Below are positions 22,691 to 35,782 of a stretch of 64,000 nt of DNA, in pieces. The translations under genes and the position numbers were made by a program. The notes below the pieces were generated by a model. It made no database searches. It saw nothing but the letters and a program-made list of their open reading frames with translations, and was not told the origin of the DNA. Location: positions 1,302,001-1,366,000 of the forward strand of contig MARA01000011.1 of the NCBI GenBank assembly GCA_001792895.1, read 5' to 3'. Source of the DNA: Lentinus brumalis. Its lineage: Eukaryota > Basidiomycota > Agaricomycetes > Polyporales > Polyporaceae. Numbering within the stretch: position 1 is the stretch's first letter; each line of letters opens with the position of its first letter.

Positions 22691-23297
22691 TCAGACCTCT
22701 ACTTCGTCATCTGCTTCCTTGGCTGCGTCGTCCGCAGCAGTTCTCGCCCGCTTCGCGACACCTTCCTCCGCCTCCTGGAACTCTCCATAGTCTCCAGCGA
22801 TTTTATCTACGTCCTCCTCTTCTTCGCGGCTACGCTTGGTCCCGGCAACGGACGACGCAGCGCTGGCCTCTGGAGCGTCTTCGTACTCTTCGTCCTCATC
22901 CTCTTCCTCGCCGACGGCACCTTCCTGTGAAACGACCATGATCAACTGAGCACATCGATGAGGTGATTCGATAGACTCACCTCGCCACCAAGGAGGAGGG
23001 CTGTCAAATTGGAATGCTGGCGGCCCTGCGATGAGAAGTCTTTGAGTTCAATCGCACAGAAGTGCTGTAAGGACCAGTTGCGGTACCTCAGCTGCCTCTT
23101 CCTCTGCTTCATCGTACTCTTCCCCGGACGCGTCTTCCCCCTCCTCATCCTGGCCGTGAGGTCAGCCAACGTCGCTATGTCCCAGATCGAAACACCAAGC
23201 AGACCTCGATGTCCTCGTAATCATCGCTCTCCTCCCCCTCCTCGTTCACTTCGTGCACCACGGGCTCCTCGACCGGATCAGCTGGGCTCTTCGACAT
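22691..23297 (-). CDS. Small acidic, probably nuclear protein
   Basis: ATG 23297 gives MSKSPADPVEEPVVHEVNEE, followed by Glu/Asp-rich exons (DEEGEDASGEEYDEAEEEAA). A short non-acidic exon follows, GRQHSNLTALLLGGE, then an acidic exon with a basic patch (GTKRSREEEEDVDK, VAKRARTAADDAAK) ending at TGA 22691-22693. Candidate introns of 45-65 bp join the four exons in one frame. The acidic runs with KR patches suggest a nuclear or histone-binding protein, but I recognise no named family. GRQHSNLTALLLGGE looks like the conserved core. Exon borders are approximate. Confidence 0.6.
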
Positions 23298-23669
23298 ATG
23301 TGGCGCCGCTGAGTTCAAGACAATCGCAACAGGGTTGTTTTCGCGGACAGTGTCAGCTGCCTACAGCCAGCGGGCGGACAGGGGGGCGAGTGGATGCAGA
23401 GCAGAGGCTGGAGGAAAGTCGGCGAACGTTGCTGGGTATGATTGGTGCCAGCGGTGAGATGCGAATCAGCTTGCATAAGACTCCCACTCAGGATATCTCC
23501 ACCCCACGGCCGTAGTCCATCCTGTTTTGACAGATCTCCGTTTGCTCCTCCTCCGATACACCACTAAGCCAAATAGCTCTATATTGCAACGAAAGCGTAT
23601 AAGAGACAGAGCGGAATCCATGAATACATCCAGAGCATGCATAACTCGTAACTGTCCGTGTGTTGTGTA
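23298..23669. other. Intergenic between acidic gene and ABC transporter
   Basis: 372 bp between two minus-strand genes: the promoter of the acidic gene and the terminator region of the transporter. No gene is seen. Confidence 0.4.
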
Positions 23670-26600
23670 TCAGCACATCCTCCACCGCCGTCTACTAGGT
23701 CCTTGTCTGTCTTCCTCGAGGACATTGTTCTCCCTGATCACCTTCAGGAAGACGCTCTCCAACGTCGCGCGTTCAACTGTATACTCCGAGAAGTTCCCTC
23801 GCGATAACACGGCAAACAACTCCGCGAGGGACATCCCGTTCCCGATGGGCACTTCAAACCGTGTCGCGACATCGTCCGCCATCCGCGCCCCGGGTATTTG
23901 AGACATGAGTTCTTGCGCGTGAACGACTTCTTCACGGGTTCGACATGAGAAGTGAACTTCGTACGTCGCGTAGCGGTCGACGAGGGCATCGGTGGTCCCG
24001 ACGGCTAGCATCTTCTTGGCCAAGATGCCCACCTTGTTGGCCAGCGCAGAAGCCTCTTCCATTGAGTCTACGCGGAGAAGATTAGTGGCCGCCTCAGTGA
24101 CGACGCAGGCGGCTGGGACTGACGTGTAGTGATCACTATGGCTTTCCCGACGGCCACGTTCCTGAGAGTGCCCCACATATCCCGCTTCATCTTCGCGTCA
24201 ATGCCCGTCGAGAATTCGTCAATGAGGATGACCGAAGGATTGCCTGCACAAAGGAACGTAAGTATCTTGTAAGTGTACGTCCATCTCAGACAATCAAAGG
24301 GAGCGGTATCTCACCGATGAGAGCAATTGCAAGTGACAGCTTCCGCTGGTTTCCTCCAGACAATTTGCTCGCGAGGCGGTCTGCGTACATGTGCAGCGAG
24401 GTTGCATGCATGAGACTATCGACATTGCTTCTGAGCTCTTCGCCGCGGTAGAGTCCCTTCAGTCTCCCGTACACGAGAAGGTGCTCGCGCACAGTGAGCT
24501 GCGAATCAATCGCGGTGAACTGGGGGCAGACCCCAAGAGAGAGTCGTGCTGAACGGGGGTGATGGACGATGGAGACACCGTTGATGAGCACATCGCCTTC
24601 GTCTGGGATGACATCGCCTCCTATACGAAAGTGTCAGCTGTGGAAAGGATTGAACGAGGCCTGCAAACCGCACGGATAATATTGAACGTGGTGGTCTTCC
24701 CTGCACCATTGGGACCCAGGAGTGCGAAGATAGTGTCTTGCGATACCCCAAAGCTCACGTTGTCCACGACCCGGTTGTCTGTACTTCCGAACGCCTTCAC
24801 GACACTCATGACGCGCAGGGCATCGGCCGAGCTTGTGACCTTCTCCGCCTCGTCATCGACATCCTTGACCGTAGCATTTGGTGTATTAGTCCCCGAACCT
24901 CCTCGACTCCCGGTCTGCTTGCGAAACTGGGAGAACTTGCGTACGATGATAGAGCCCGAGTCGACCCAGACGAGGATACCGAAGAGAACGAAGGCATAGA
25001 TGAAAAGGTATAAGATCGGACCGCCATAGCGCGATATGTCGCCCAAGGAGGAGGCTGTCACCGGAGCCGAACCATCGCAGAGCAACGAGAACAAGTTGAC
25101 CGAGACAAAGGAGGCACGCAACTATGGGCTTGGAATGAGTATTAGTCGACGCGAGTTTGGGAGAGGAATGACGTACTGCGCTGGCAACCGGGGATAGTAT
25201 AGACATGGTATAGTCTGAGCAACTCAGTTAAAGCGGGCACCGGGTATGAAATGACGGCTACATACGGATGATGGTAAGATCCTTGCTAGCATCGGACGTC
25301 TTGGCATATGTGAGAGTAAGGAGGTACGCCGCGAGGTACAACTTGAAGATGGTCAGCGAACTGTTCGTACGGAGCTGAGCGATGTACATACCACAAACAT
25401 GATGACCTGGTATCCAGCTGACATTGCGAATGCCGCCAGGGGAGATGTCACAGCGAGCGAGACGCAGTACGAGAACAACGCCCCGACAATGCCATACAGT
25501 ACCAGGACAATCCACTGCAAGGCAAAGCGTCAAATGTGTGCCTGTCATGTATCGCGAGGATACGCACGAAGAAGCCAAGGCCGCTGAACTGGTTGGATGC
25601 TGTTGCGAACACGATGACGATGAGACTCGCAACAATTACGGCAAAGATCGAGTCGAATAGCAGGTGTCCGAGCCAGAGGCCAATAGGGTCCGACAAGCCA
25701 TTAGAAAGCTGCATCGCCTGGACAGAGGAGCGACGTTCTTTCGCAACATAGAGCGAAAAGAAGGCAGGGTAGACTGCCTGTAAAGATCATGAAAAGGTCG
25801 ATCAACAGCAGCGCTATGTAGCAAGACTGAATAACGCACCATCGCAGCACCGAAAAACGCCACCCACTTGAGCGAGACGAGCGTGCCTGCAGCGACACCC
25901 GGGAAGTTCTGTAAGTTCGCCAAGATCGCACTGGGAGCTGCGGCAGCTCGACCAGTCCCATTCAGCGCGTTATGGTAGAGTATGTTCGACACGAGATTGA
26001 GCATGACCAGACCAGTAAGGCCCGGCGGAGTGGCCTCCCATGCAAATAGCGAGGCGCCTGTCTGCGTGTCGATAGAAACACCGCCGAATGACTGGTTCAG
26101 GAAGGTCTGGTCGATGGTGCTCACGAACGTCGCATTGTCGGTAATGTCCTGGGTCAACAGCAGGGATGCGTTGGCCAAGGACGACATGATACCCGGGGGC
26201 GACTGGAGCACTCTAGAGCCCGACGCAACCTCAGCTATGAACCCGAGAGGTGACGCGGGCAGGTAGAGCGGTATCTGCGGGACTGTGCGAAACTTTGTCA
26301 CACACACTGTCTTCGCGCGCCCAGAAAGGAAGAAGATGGGAATACAGGAGCCAGCCACGGCCACAAGGACAGCCAGACAGGGGGTGAGCCAGCTGCGCTT
26401 GGCGATGAGGACGCGCTTGTGGAAGATTGTGAGTGCTTGGCTGGCAGGCGAGCGGCGTCGGCCGCTCGTCAACTGCAGCGGTGGTGTGGACCGTGGAGCA
26501 TGCTCCAGAGTCGGCGTCGCAGAGGATCCTGACTTCTCCAGCTCCTTGTCTTCCGAGCGTGTGTCGTCGTGCATGAGCCCGAGGAAAATGTCTTCGATAG

Positions 26601-29600
26601 AAGTGCCCATCACCGAGTATGATGCGACACCATATGCTTTCCTATTGTTCTCGACAAGCTCAAGCACCTTCTGCACCTCTGGCGGTTCCTTGAGCTTGAG
26701 GTGGTATGAAACCTCATTGGGTGTGGAGGACGTAGGGTATGCGAGCGGGGCGAGGGTACGGATGCGTTCGAGGAGTTCGGCGTGGTGTGCATTCGAAGGC
26801 TTCTCCTGGTCATCGGCATCGAAAGATACGTTGACAGTGTACCCTTCGCCAAGGCTAGACTTCAATGCGACGGGAGCACCATGGGCAACGAGCTTGCCAG
26901 GTGCAGCAAGCACTGCAATCGTGTCCGCGAGCAGGTCTGCCTCGTCGAGGAACTGTTGTGATTATGTCAGCAGGAATCACAGTGACCTTAGGGATCGCAC
27001 ATACGTGGGTAGTGAACACGACAGTCCGTTCGTCTCGGACAGAACTCAACGTACGCCACAGCGCCCTGCGAGATAGAGGATCGACACCAGACGTGCACTG
27101 GAAGTTGTATGAGTAAACGGTTTTACAGCGTCAGCAATGGTTCCGGTTTACCTCGTCAACCAGAATGACTGTGATGCAACCGTCAGTCTCGTACTGGCTC
27201 TCCACTGGAACATGGACTCACTCTTGGATCCTCCAATCAACCCGATGGCCAACTGAAGCTTCCTCTTCTGCCCGCCACTCAGCGCCTCTGCGTTGTAATG
27301 AATCTTCTTCCCAAGGTCGCAGTCACGCAACAACTGCTCGATATCGTCGGACCCAACATCCGCACGCTTCACCGCTTTCCAGACCCGCAGAGTCTGGTAA
27401 CACGTCAGCTCGGGGAACAGGACATTCTTCTGCGGCACGATTCCAATGGTCCCTCGAGGAGGGCGCTCCACACCCCCTTCGAAAGTGACCGTGCCGCGAG
27501 TGCGCCCGAGAAGGCCGGCGAGGATAGACATCGTGGTAGACTTCCCAGCGCTGTCAAAGAGGGGGATAAACCACATGCCCGCATTCGGCTCACAGAAAGC
27601 CGGCTTACCCGTTGGATCCCAGGAGAACATAGATACCGAACTTGGGGATCTCGAGGCTCAGGTCCGACACTGCGGTGACGACGTCCTTATCTCCTTTGAA
27701 GAACGAGGACCTGAAGTCCTTTCCGAGGTTGCGGATGGAGATAGCGATGTCTGGGCCGATGGTTGGGGCACCGTCCTCTGCAACTGGTCTCCTCCGTAAG
27801 CGTGACCACCATGAGCGCGTTGATGGATTGCGAGCGTCATAAAGACGGCTCTCCCAGAGCACCGCGAGCCATGGCCAGAGGAACACGTCGATCTAAGAGG
27901 ATCATCAGATGCAATGTACGCAGCAGACTGGGAGCAGACGTACGATAGCAGCGATGATTAGTGGTAACAGCCGTAGCGCATTGTCGGGATCCGGTTTGAG
28001 AACGTCGGTGGCAATCTGGTGTACCTCGAAGCCACAGACAGCACGGATGGCGAAGATGTAGAACCCAGGAGGGAAGATTATCGTGAAGACGAATGCAGCC
28101 CCCGTGCTCGCCCGGCTGAAGACAAGCGCAAGAATGGCGAAGACGATAGCAAGGAACGTGGCCGCGACCGCTGCGAGCTGGGGACTCTTGCCGAAGGGTG
28201 TGGCGACAAAGAACGACCAGCTGGCGAGGGTGAGCCCGAGGAGCAAGTGGATGACGATGACCAGGCCAACGTTGGTCGCCGTGAAGATGCGGAAGTGCCA
28301 GATGATAGCGACTATGATCCACGCCGGGAGGTATGCTAGGGATATACTGACGTGCCATGAGCTGTACATGCGACCGTCAGCGGCTGGTCCACGGGAGGAA
28401 TGAGAAGCTGCACACACATGATACGGGCTGAGTCTCGGAGACCCATGACCTTCAAGTGCGCGGTCAAGAGATTGGCTCTCTCTCCTCCGAAGGAACCCGG
28501 TAGTTGATACGATATACCAACGAAGCATATAAACCTGAGAGCATGTGAGTAATAGATAGCTGCTACGCATGGACAGCGGTGCAGCGTACAGAGCAAGCAC
28601 CAGGAGCGTCCGCAGGCCTCGGATGTAACTCAGCCGGATTTGCGTAAACTGCTCATCGTTGGTCTCTTGCGTGAAGGGCCACTCCTGCGGCGTTTGTGGC
28701 GCGGTCCCTGTCTGGAGTTCTATGATAGCCTAGAAGTATGTTAACTCGAAAACCATCATGTATAGACGCCGAAAGGACGTACGCTGTCAATGGCCCATTG
28801 CAACGGCAGGATCCTCTTCTCGTAGTCGCTAGTGTGCTTGGTGACATCAATGTGAAACAATCCACCATCCGCTCTCAACGTATAGTTCAGCGGAAGGCTC
28901 CCATTCGGCCCTGGGAACGAGTTGAACGCGACCGCGGCGAAGCATTCCGAGAACAGATTGAAGTTCTGGGGGCACGCAGAGGGGATGGCTGCCGGGGAGT
29001 CGAGCTGACGTACGGCACCCAGCTGCTTCGGATTGAATCCGCGAGTGAGGTGCGATATGATGTCGTGTGCGGAGGGATTGCTTCCGGTGCCATTGGTGCC
29101 GTCAGCCCAGACGAGCGCGAGCGAGCCGTCGTACACGTCTGCGAGACGTGGGACGGATACGGCAGTCCCTAGTCCGTACTAGCAGCGCCCGATGATCAGT
29201 ACTGTAAGTATACTTCGAGAAGAGAAGCGAGAGGGCAAAGGCACATAAGATGTCAGAACCAAACACCCGAGATGCGCATTTCCCCCGCACTGGGCCCTGA
29301 AGAACCGCGTACATGATGCGAACCCGGACGCAAGCGTCATTGTGCAGTAGTTTGACTCAGAGCCCTCGCTGCTACCACCCACGCTGCGACAGCAACTCTA
29401 CAGGTGCACGATGTGGTCCCCCGTCATCTAGGAGGGAGGGCGGAACACTGCGGTACATGAGGCGCAGAACCGCCGTGCATGTCTTGCAACGCAACCGCAC
29501 AGAGCGCCAATGTACAAAGGTAGCCGGGGCCCGGCAGCAAGCGAGGGAACAGGGAACACTGAGAACGTTGATTTCTTCTTGCCAATTCTGTGCAGGGGGG

Positions 29601-30232
29601 ACAACGATCTCCAGCTTGATTCCACCATGTCGACTGGCTTGCAACACGTTGTGAGTCGCAGGGATGGCGGCGGACAAGAGCGGGGCGCAGGCCCGCTCGA
29701 GTGCACCGCATGACAAGGAACACAAGATTTGGACTGCAGGCTCCGGGTCTGAGTCTCAGCTTGAGATGCCTGCGACGGTGGAGGTGGATGCGTCTCGTGT
29801 AGTATCTGCCTTCGGGTCACGCCGCGCCGTCAAGTAGCTTGAGGACGCCACTTCTGTGTCGTGACATCCTCAGCTGTTTGTCCGGCTTCTGTAGTCACAG
29901 AGCATTCACTGGGGATGCCCTTACATGTCTTCTGGATAGGCCGAACGAACCCTGTGGCCAGGTGTGCCCGGAGGGGCGATGCTTATGAGTACTCACATTG
30001 TTGGGTTTGCTCAGGAAGAGCTGAGCGACGGCCAAGAAGATGCCATAGGCAATCGGCATCACAAAGCATCGCAGGACGTTTAACTTGAGTTGTCAGGGAT
30101 AGCGATTGAGTTAACTCCCCGCATGCAGACAGTGTTGGACAGACGTACCCAAGGATGCTTGCTCATCACAATCCAGTTCTTCCAGAACAACGCTGCGAAC
30201 TGCCTAAAGAACAGTCCCGCCATCTTGTCCGA
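23670..30232 (-). CDS. Full-size ABCA-type ABC transporter
   Basis: A lipid-transporter-like ABC protein with two TM-NBD halves. It starts at ATG 30232 with MAGLFFRQFAALFWKNWIVM, typical of ABCA proteins. The first TM bundle is around 28.0-28.6 kb (LPAWIIVAIIWHFRIF, VIVIHLLLGLTLASWSFFVA). NBD1 has Walker A GSNGAGKSTT (formed across the splice at 27.6 kb) and signature LSGGQKRKLQLAIGLIG. The second large loop and TM set span 26.9-25.0 kb. NBD2 has Walker A GPNGAGKTTTFN near 24.7 kb, signature KLSGGNQRKLSLAIALIG and Walker B VILIDEFSTGID near 24.2 kb, then a regulatory tail ending at 23670. More than ten introns. Exons between 29.2 and 30.0 kb were not all resolved, so integrity there is unproven. 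Confidence 0.88.
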
Positions 30233-30693
30233 ACCTCCTACGTCCTCCCAGGATACCAGTTGCGAAGAAGACCGAGTTCGGGGGAAGGTTCGTTGCAGCG
30301 GCTGTGACCAAAGGTAGTCGCAATCCTGGGCAGCCTACCGCGTCAAGTACGCATAGTCTAGAGATAGGAAAGTCTTGAAGTGCCGGTGGATGTCAGCTAG
30401 CTAGTAGCAGGGTTTCGAGGAGGAGCCGGTATATATTTGCACGCAACATGTCGTCCGTGGAAGGCCGCGCAGCTGGTATCCCACCGCCAAGGGAATGAGC
30501 GCCTATACACTGCATCGGCATCTGCTTCCGTCCCGCAGCGGCGCTAGTACATACTGCACTTCGATGGCCCTGAGTAAAGTTACTGAGTTCAACCAAAGTT
30601 TCAACGGTCAACAGTCTGGCAGGTTCGCGTTTCGAATGTCATGCATGGAGGGGTTATCGTACAATGTGTCCTGGTATCAATCTTCCACTTGTT
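30233..30693. other. Intergenic, ABC transporter promoter region
   Basis: Short gap between tandem minus-strand genes. There is a GGTATATATTTGC TATA-like stretch near 30,429-30,441. No gene is supported. Confidence 0.4.
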
Positions 30694-31972
30694 TCACTGC
30701 TTCTTCGCGTACACCTCCACCTCCGGCCGGATGCTCTTCAACATGTCCTCCGTCGTGTACTTCGGCTTCCATCCCAAGGCACGCGCACGGTTCGCGCGGC
30801 AGCGCGAGTTTGTGCCGCTGTACCAGCCCCAGCGCTCGCCGCCGAAGTACTTCTCGAAGTCCTCGACGGTGAACGGCGTAGGCTCCGGGTCGGTCGTTAT
30901 GCCGAGAGCGACCAGAGCCTCTCCGATAGCCTTGCTGATCTGGTACCAGCTGTGCTCGCCGTTCTCGCCGTAGAAGACGCCCTCCCAGCCGTGGCCGACC
31001 TGCTCGGGGTTGGCGACGATGGCATCGTAGAGGACGATGTAGAGGTCGGCAACTGCACAAGAGGAGAGGTAAGTGGCTGTGGCGTACATAGTGCTATCAG
31101 AGGTGCTCACTGTCGTCGATGTGAACGTCCGGCCAGAGCGCCTTGCCCTTGCCTACAACGCCCGCCCGCTTCCGCGCAAGAGCAGCCTTGATGAGCGTCG
31201 GAATTTGCATAGAGTGAGGGTTCGAGACGCCGGCTTCCGTGAGAGGGTGCTTGGCGATGCCGTAGATTGTCGACGGAAGGACGATGTATGTGCGTGCGTA
31301 ACCTTCGACGTCCGCGTTGATGACGAGGGTGTCGACATCGCGGTGGAATGCGGTGTCCGGGATGGCTTTGTACTGCTCGACGTTGAGATCATCGTAGATG
31401 GTCTCGGTTGCGTACTCGCCGCGCGCGTTGTCCGTCAACAAGCCGGTGCCAGACTATCATACAGTAAAGGTTCCGTCAGCGCCACATCTCGAATGTTGGA
31501 GAGAGCACATGTACGTACAGTGTGAATGAGAATCGGAAGATCTCCGAGCTTGGCGTGTCGCTTCCGCAGGCCGCTCAAGATCGCTTTGATGAATGGTACA
31601 TTATCCGACTCCGCCTTCATCGTGCGCGACAAAATCAGCAGTGTGTACACATGATGGCACAGGAGGCGACTTACGAGCTCGAAGACAACATGCGCATTTT
31701 CTGCGAGGCTCTCGACCTTGTCGAGCTCCGCATGGCTGCCAACGACAGCCTTCACACCAAACTTAGACTCGAGGATCTTGGCCTTTTCAGCGTTACGGAC
31801 GAGGACGGTGATGTCGAAAGTACTAGCGCTGGGGTGGCTAAGAAGTCGAGCGAGGACAGCGCCTCCGATGTAGCCTGTTCCCGTACTGGTGAGCCTCACA
31901 CATGGACGTCAGATTGGAGCAGACGACCCTACCTGTCGCGCCAGTGAGAAAGATGGGGGTCTTAGTTGCCAT
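30694..31972 (-). CDS. NAD(P)-binding (atypical SDR/NmrA-like) protein 1
   Basis: Rossmann-fold protein starting MATKTPIFLTGATG, with the dinucleotide motif TGATGYIGG split by the first intron. Then FDITVLVRNAEKAKILESKFG (strand 2 and the cofactor-selecting loop), GSHAELDKVESLAENAHVV, the substrate half (NADVEGYARTYIVLPSTIYG) and a C-terminal WGWYSGTNSRCRANRARALGW. It ends at 30694. The family is extended or atypical SDR; the substrate is unknown. Two paralogues follow at 33.0 and 34.5 kb in alternating orientation. Confidence 0.85.
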
Positions 31973-33030
31973 GATGTTCGTAGTCTGCAGAGTTGTTGAT
32001 GAACCGCCTCGAGAGCGGGACGTATATATGCCTCCACAATGACGTGCTTGGTCAGACGAGTTGTCTTACCAAGCATATCCTTAAGTGCTACGCGCGGACA
32101 TTTCTTGAACTTTCGATCCGGGACGTTCAGAGCTTCTCACGTCCGATGAACGGACCTCCATTCTGGTTCATCGATTCCGTCCTATGACGTGCGATAATAA
32201 GTAACTTTGAGTACCGATTCCAGAAACTTAAGAAGTTGGTTTGCGAGCTTGATCAGAAGACAAGGAGTCGGACAGCACTGAGGTAGACTGGACCAAGTGC
32301 ATGTTCAATAGTGCGGACACCGTCGAAGGATGTTGTGGTTCGAAGGACGGCGGCGTGGGAACGAGCGGGAAAAGTTGTTCATTGAACCGACTACTAGTGC
32401 TTACTTACACTTCTTTAGCCCCGTCGCTACCTCAATCTTGCGAAGGTCAATTGACATGCGTAGTAGGACGCAATGGTAAAACTGAAGAGACTTGCAAATG
32501 TCAAACCATGCACAAGCCATGCAACACCGGCATCAAGTACTTATTGTGAACAACTAGCGAGCCGAGACCAACCTCAAAGCTGTATAAGCACAGTACACCG
32601 TCCGTGTTGGATCGTCTGGGTCCGTCTCTACTTACAACCTACAGGTCTCTAAGTACCCGCAGGCATACATAGCCGAGTCTGATTGAGATACGAGCCGGCA
32701 TCTCAGCCAGCTCCCGATCAGCACAGTGGCAGTGTTGCGATACATGATCGCATTGCTCAGTGACGCTCCAGAAGTACGTATACAACATGCTGACGGCACT
32801 ACAAAGTAGTACAGGTTGACGGGGGTCAACTGTCCGAGAAGTCGGAAAGCCCCGATCTGCGGGATATCATACCTAGAATCCCGAAGAGGCTTTGTAAGCT
32901 CTAATGTGCCGAATGCGCTCGACAAGGCCCATGTATAAATGGGCAGCAGTTCACGCACTCGAGCTCACTCAAACCACCGTCCCGACTCTCAACTTCGCAT
33001 TCTCCATTTGCCCTCCCAGAAAGCACGACG
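31973..33030. other. Divergent promoter region between NAD(P)-binding proteins 1 and 2
   Basis: About 1.06 kb without a supportable gene, holding the 5' flanks of two divergent paralogues. There is a TATA-like CCATGTATAAATGGG near 32,929-32,943, about 90 bp before ATG 33031. Confidence 0.5.
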
Positions 33031-34334
33031 ATGTCGTCCGACAGAACCTCCATCTTCTTCACTGGCGCTACGGGTGAGTAACCCCTTAACGTCGCGCTGA
33101 TTGAGTATATCGCTGACAACAGTACTTGCTCATTTCTGTTTCATGCCAGGGTATATCGGCGGCTCTGTCCTTCAGCGTATCCTGAATCACCCTCGGGCCA
33201 GTAGTTTTGACATCACCGCGCTGGTCCGTGATTCGAGGAAGGCGAAGCTCCTCGAGACCAAGTTTGGTCTCAAGGTTGTCGAGGGCTCCCTGGACGACAC
33301 CGACAAGCTCGCCGAGCAGTCTGAGAACGCACATATCGTCATCCATACTGTACGCGGTTCCATGTGTCTTTCTCGAACCAACAAGACTGACCTGCATCAA
33401 AGGCCGACTGCGACCATGAACCGGCTATGAAGGCCATACTCGCAGGCCTCAAGAAGCGCCATGAAAGGCTCGGAGAGTTGCCCATTCTCATACATACCGT
33501 GGGTATACGCGCACTGCACTTAACATCACAACGTCTGATAATGTCTGCAGTCGGGGGCAGCAGTCCTCATGGATGACGCTCGTGGCCAATTCACAGCGGA
33601 GAAGGTCGTCTCAGACCTCGACCTCGCCACACTGGATGCACTTCCTCCCTCCGCTCCTCACCACGTTGTCGACCTGCTCGCAATCTCGGCCGACACCGAA
33701 GGCTACGCACTCTCGTACCTCGTCTTCCCCGGTCTCATCTTCGGGACCGCGACAGGGCCGTTCTACGACGCTGGCATCTCGAAGACCAACTCGATCGCCA
33801 TTCCGTGGATGGCAGCCGGATTCTTCAAGCGTGGGAGGGCGGGCATAGTCGGCACTGGAGCCTCTGTTTGGGCAAATGTGCACATTGACGACAGTCAGTC
33901 GATTTCACCAAGTCGCCCTCATCGTGCGTAGCACTGACGTATGGAACTTTACCCCAGCGGCCGAGTTCTACTACTTGCTCTTCGACGCCGTCCTCTCCGA
34001 CCCCACGAAGCTCGGCCACGGTCGTGAGGGGTACTACTTCGTTGCGGCCGACGAGTGCAAAGCTTACGACATCATTAAGGGGATCGGCGAGGCCCTCGTC
34101 GACCTCGGACGTGCGGACAACGCGGAGCCCACTGAGCTAACTCCGGAGGAGCGCGTGCAGATATTTGGGAGCGAATACGTAGTCTCCCTGCTCTTCTCCA
34201 ACGCACGGTGCAGCGCCGACCGCGGTAGGCAGTCGCTGGGCTGGAAACCAAAGTATGGCACGAAGGACCTCATCGAGAGTATCTACCACGAGGTGGAGGC
34301 GGTTGCGAAGAAGCAAGCTGCTGGCGAAAATTAG
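33031..34334 (+). CDS. NAD(P)-binding (atypical SDR/NmrA-like) protein 2
   Basis: Paralogue of the flanking genes. It starts MSSDRTSIFFTGATG and continues GYIGGSVLQRILNHPRAS, FDITALVRDSRKAKLLETKFG and KLAEQSENAHIVIHT. A mid exon has MDDARGQFTAEKVVSDLDL and NADVEGYA-like SADTEGYALSYLVFPGLIFG. The end, SLGWKPKYGTKDLIESIYHE, stops at TAG 34332-34334. It is the most divergent of the three: the WGWYSG motif of copies 1 and 3 is replaced by VVSLLFSNARCSADRGRQSLGW. Introns are short and canonical. Role unknown; probably an oxidoreductase or redox sensor. Confidence 0.85.
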
Positions 34335-34458
34335 TCTCAAAGCTAGGAGTAGTCGTTCGATCACCGTCAGAAGATACCTGTACACTTCTTTTATATCGTC
34401 ATTGCGATCGGTTCGTTGTACTAGTACTGTGATACATGCAAGATGCAGCCGCTTCCAG

Positions 34459-35782
34459 CTAACGATTCTCGGGCGGGATGCCTGGCCAGAAGGGCGGCTG
34501 GCGCGGGGGCTTCTTCGAAATTTCCTCCACCTCCCTCCGGATGCTCTTCACCATGACCTCCGTGGTGTACTTCGGCTTCCAGCCCAAAGCACGGGCACGA
34601 TTTCCGCGGCAACGGGTGTTCGCACCGCAATACCAGCCCCACTGCTCGCTGCCGAAGTACTTCACCATCTCTTCAGTGGTGAACGAGGTCGGTTCGGGGT
34701 CCGTGGAGATACCCAGCGCGACCATGGCTTCGCCGATGGCCTTACTGATCTGGTACCAGCTATGTTCGCCATTCTCGCCGAAGTAAATCCCCTCCCAGCC
34801 GTGTCCGACCTTCTCCGGGTTAGCAACGATGGCGTCGTAGAGCACAATGTAGAGGTCCGCGACTGCACGGGCCGAGGAAAACGCGTGAGTCGCTCGATAG
34901 CAACCGGTTGCCAAATTCTCAAGGACTGACCGTCGTCAATATGAACGTCCGACGAAACCGCTTTGCCCTTGCCGACAACGCCCGCCTGCTTGCGCGCAAG
35001 AGCGGCCTCGATCATCGTCGGAATCTGAATAGACCGAAGATTCGATACACCCGCCTCAACGAGGGGATGATGGACGATGTCGTATACTGTCGTGGGAGGG
35101 ACAATGTATGTGCGCGCGTATCCTTCGACGTCGGCGTTGATGACTAGAAGATCGACATTGCGGTGGACGGCCGTTTCGGGGATACTTTTGTACTGTTCGA
35201 CGTTGAGGTCGTCGTAGATGACATCGGACACGTATTCGCCGCGCGCATCGTCCGCTAGCTGGCCAGCGCCAGACTGTGAACCCGCGGAGATCATCATCCG
35301 AATGCCAGCAGATGCAGCACTATTAGGCTTACAGTGTGAATGAGGATGGGAAGGTCTCCTAGCTTGTCGTGCCGCTTTCGCAGGCCGCTCAGGATCGCCT
35401 TCATGAATGGTACATTGTCCGCCTCTGCCTGTTCAAAGATGCGGATGAAGAAGATAAGAAATTTTGGGTGAGCTGGCGTACAAGGTTGAGTACAACATCG
35501 GCACCCTCGGCAAGGCTCTCCACTTTGTCGGATTCGTGATGATTACCAACGACAGCCTTGACGCCAAACTGAGACTCGAGAATCTTGGCTTTCTCGGGGT
35601 TGCGGACAAGAGCAGTTATCGCGAACGTGTCAACACTGGGATGATTGAGGAGACGGGCGAGGACAGCGCCTCCAATATAGCCTGCCGAAATCGCCGTGAG
35701 CCTCTCGGAACATGCATTGAGGCAAAGTGGGGATGTACTTACCAGTCGCGCCGGTGAGGAAGATGGAGGTCTTACTCGCCAT
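34459..35782 (-). CDS. NAD(P)-binding (atypical SDR/NmrA-like) protein 3
   Basis: Begins MASKTSIFLTGATG at 35782. It is very close to protein 1 over most exons: YIGGAVLARLLNHPSVDTF, NPEKAKILESQFGVKAVVG, ADDARGEYVSDVIYDDLNVEQYKSIPE, NADVEGYARTYIVPPTTVY, VADLYIVLYDAIVANPEKVGHGWEG and WGWYCGANTRCRGNRARALGW. It ends at 34459 with a short Pro-rich tail (PPRQPPFWPG) that protein 1 lacks. It is convergent with protein 2 (125 bp apart). Confidence 0.85.

Noticed and set aside
26285..27076. 263-codon plus-strand ORF
   Set aside because: It lies antisense to conserved ABC transporter exons (NBD1 region) and has no domain; a shadow frame in GC-rich coding DNA.
29372..29830. Possible broken exon region in the ABC transporter
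   Set aside because: Exon order here is unclear, but missing homology in a fast-evolving extracellular loop is expected; I cannot show a lesion.
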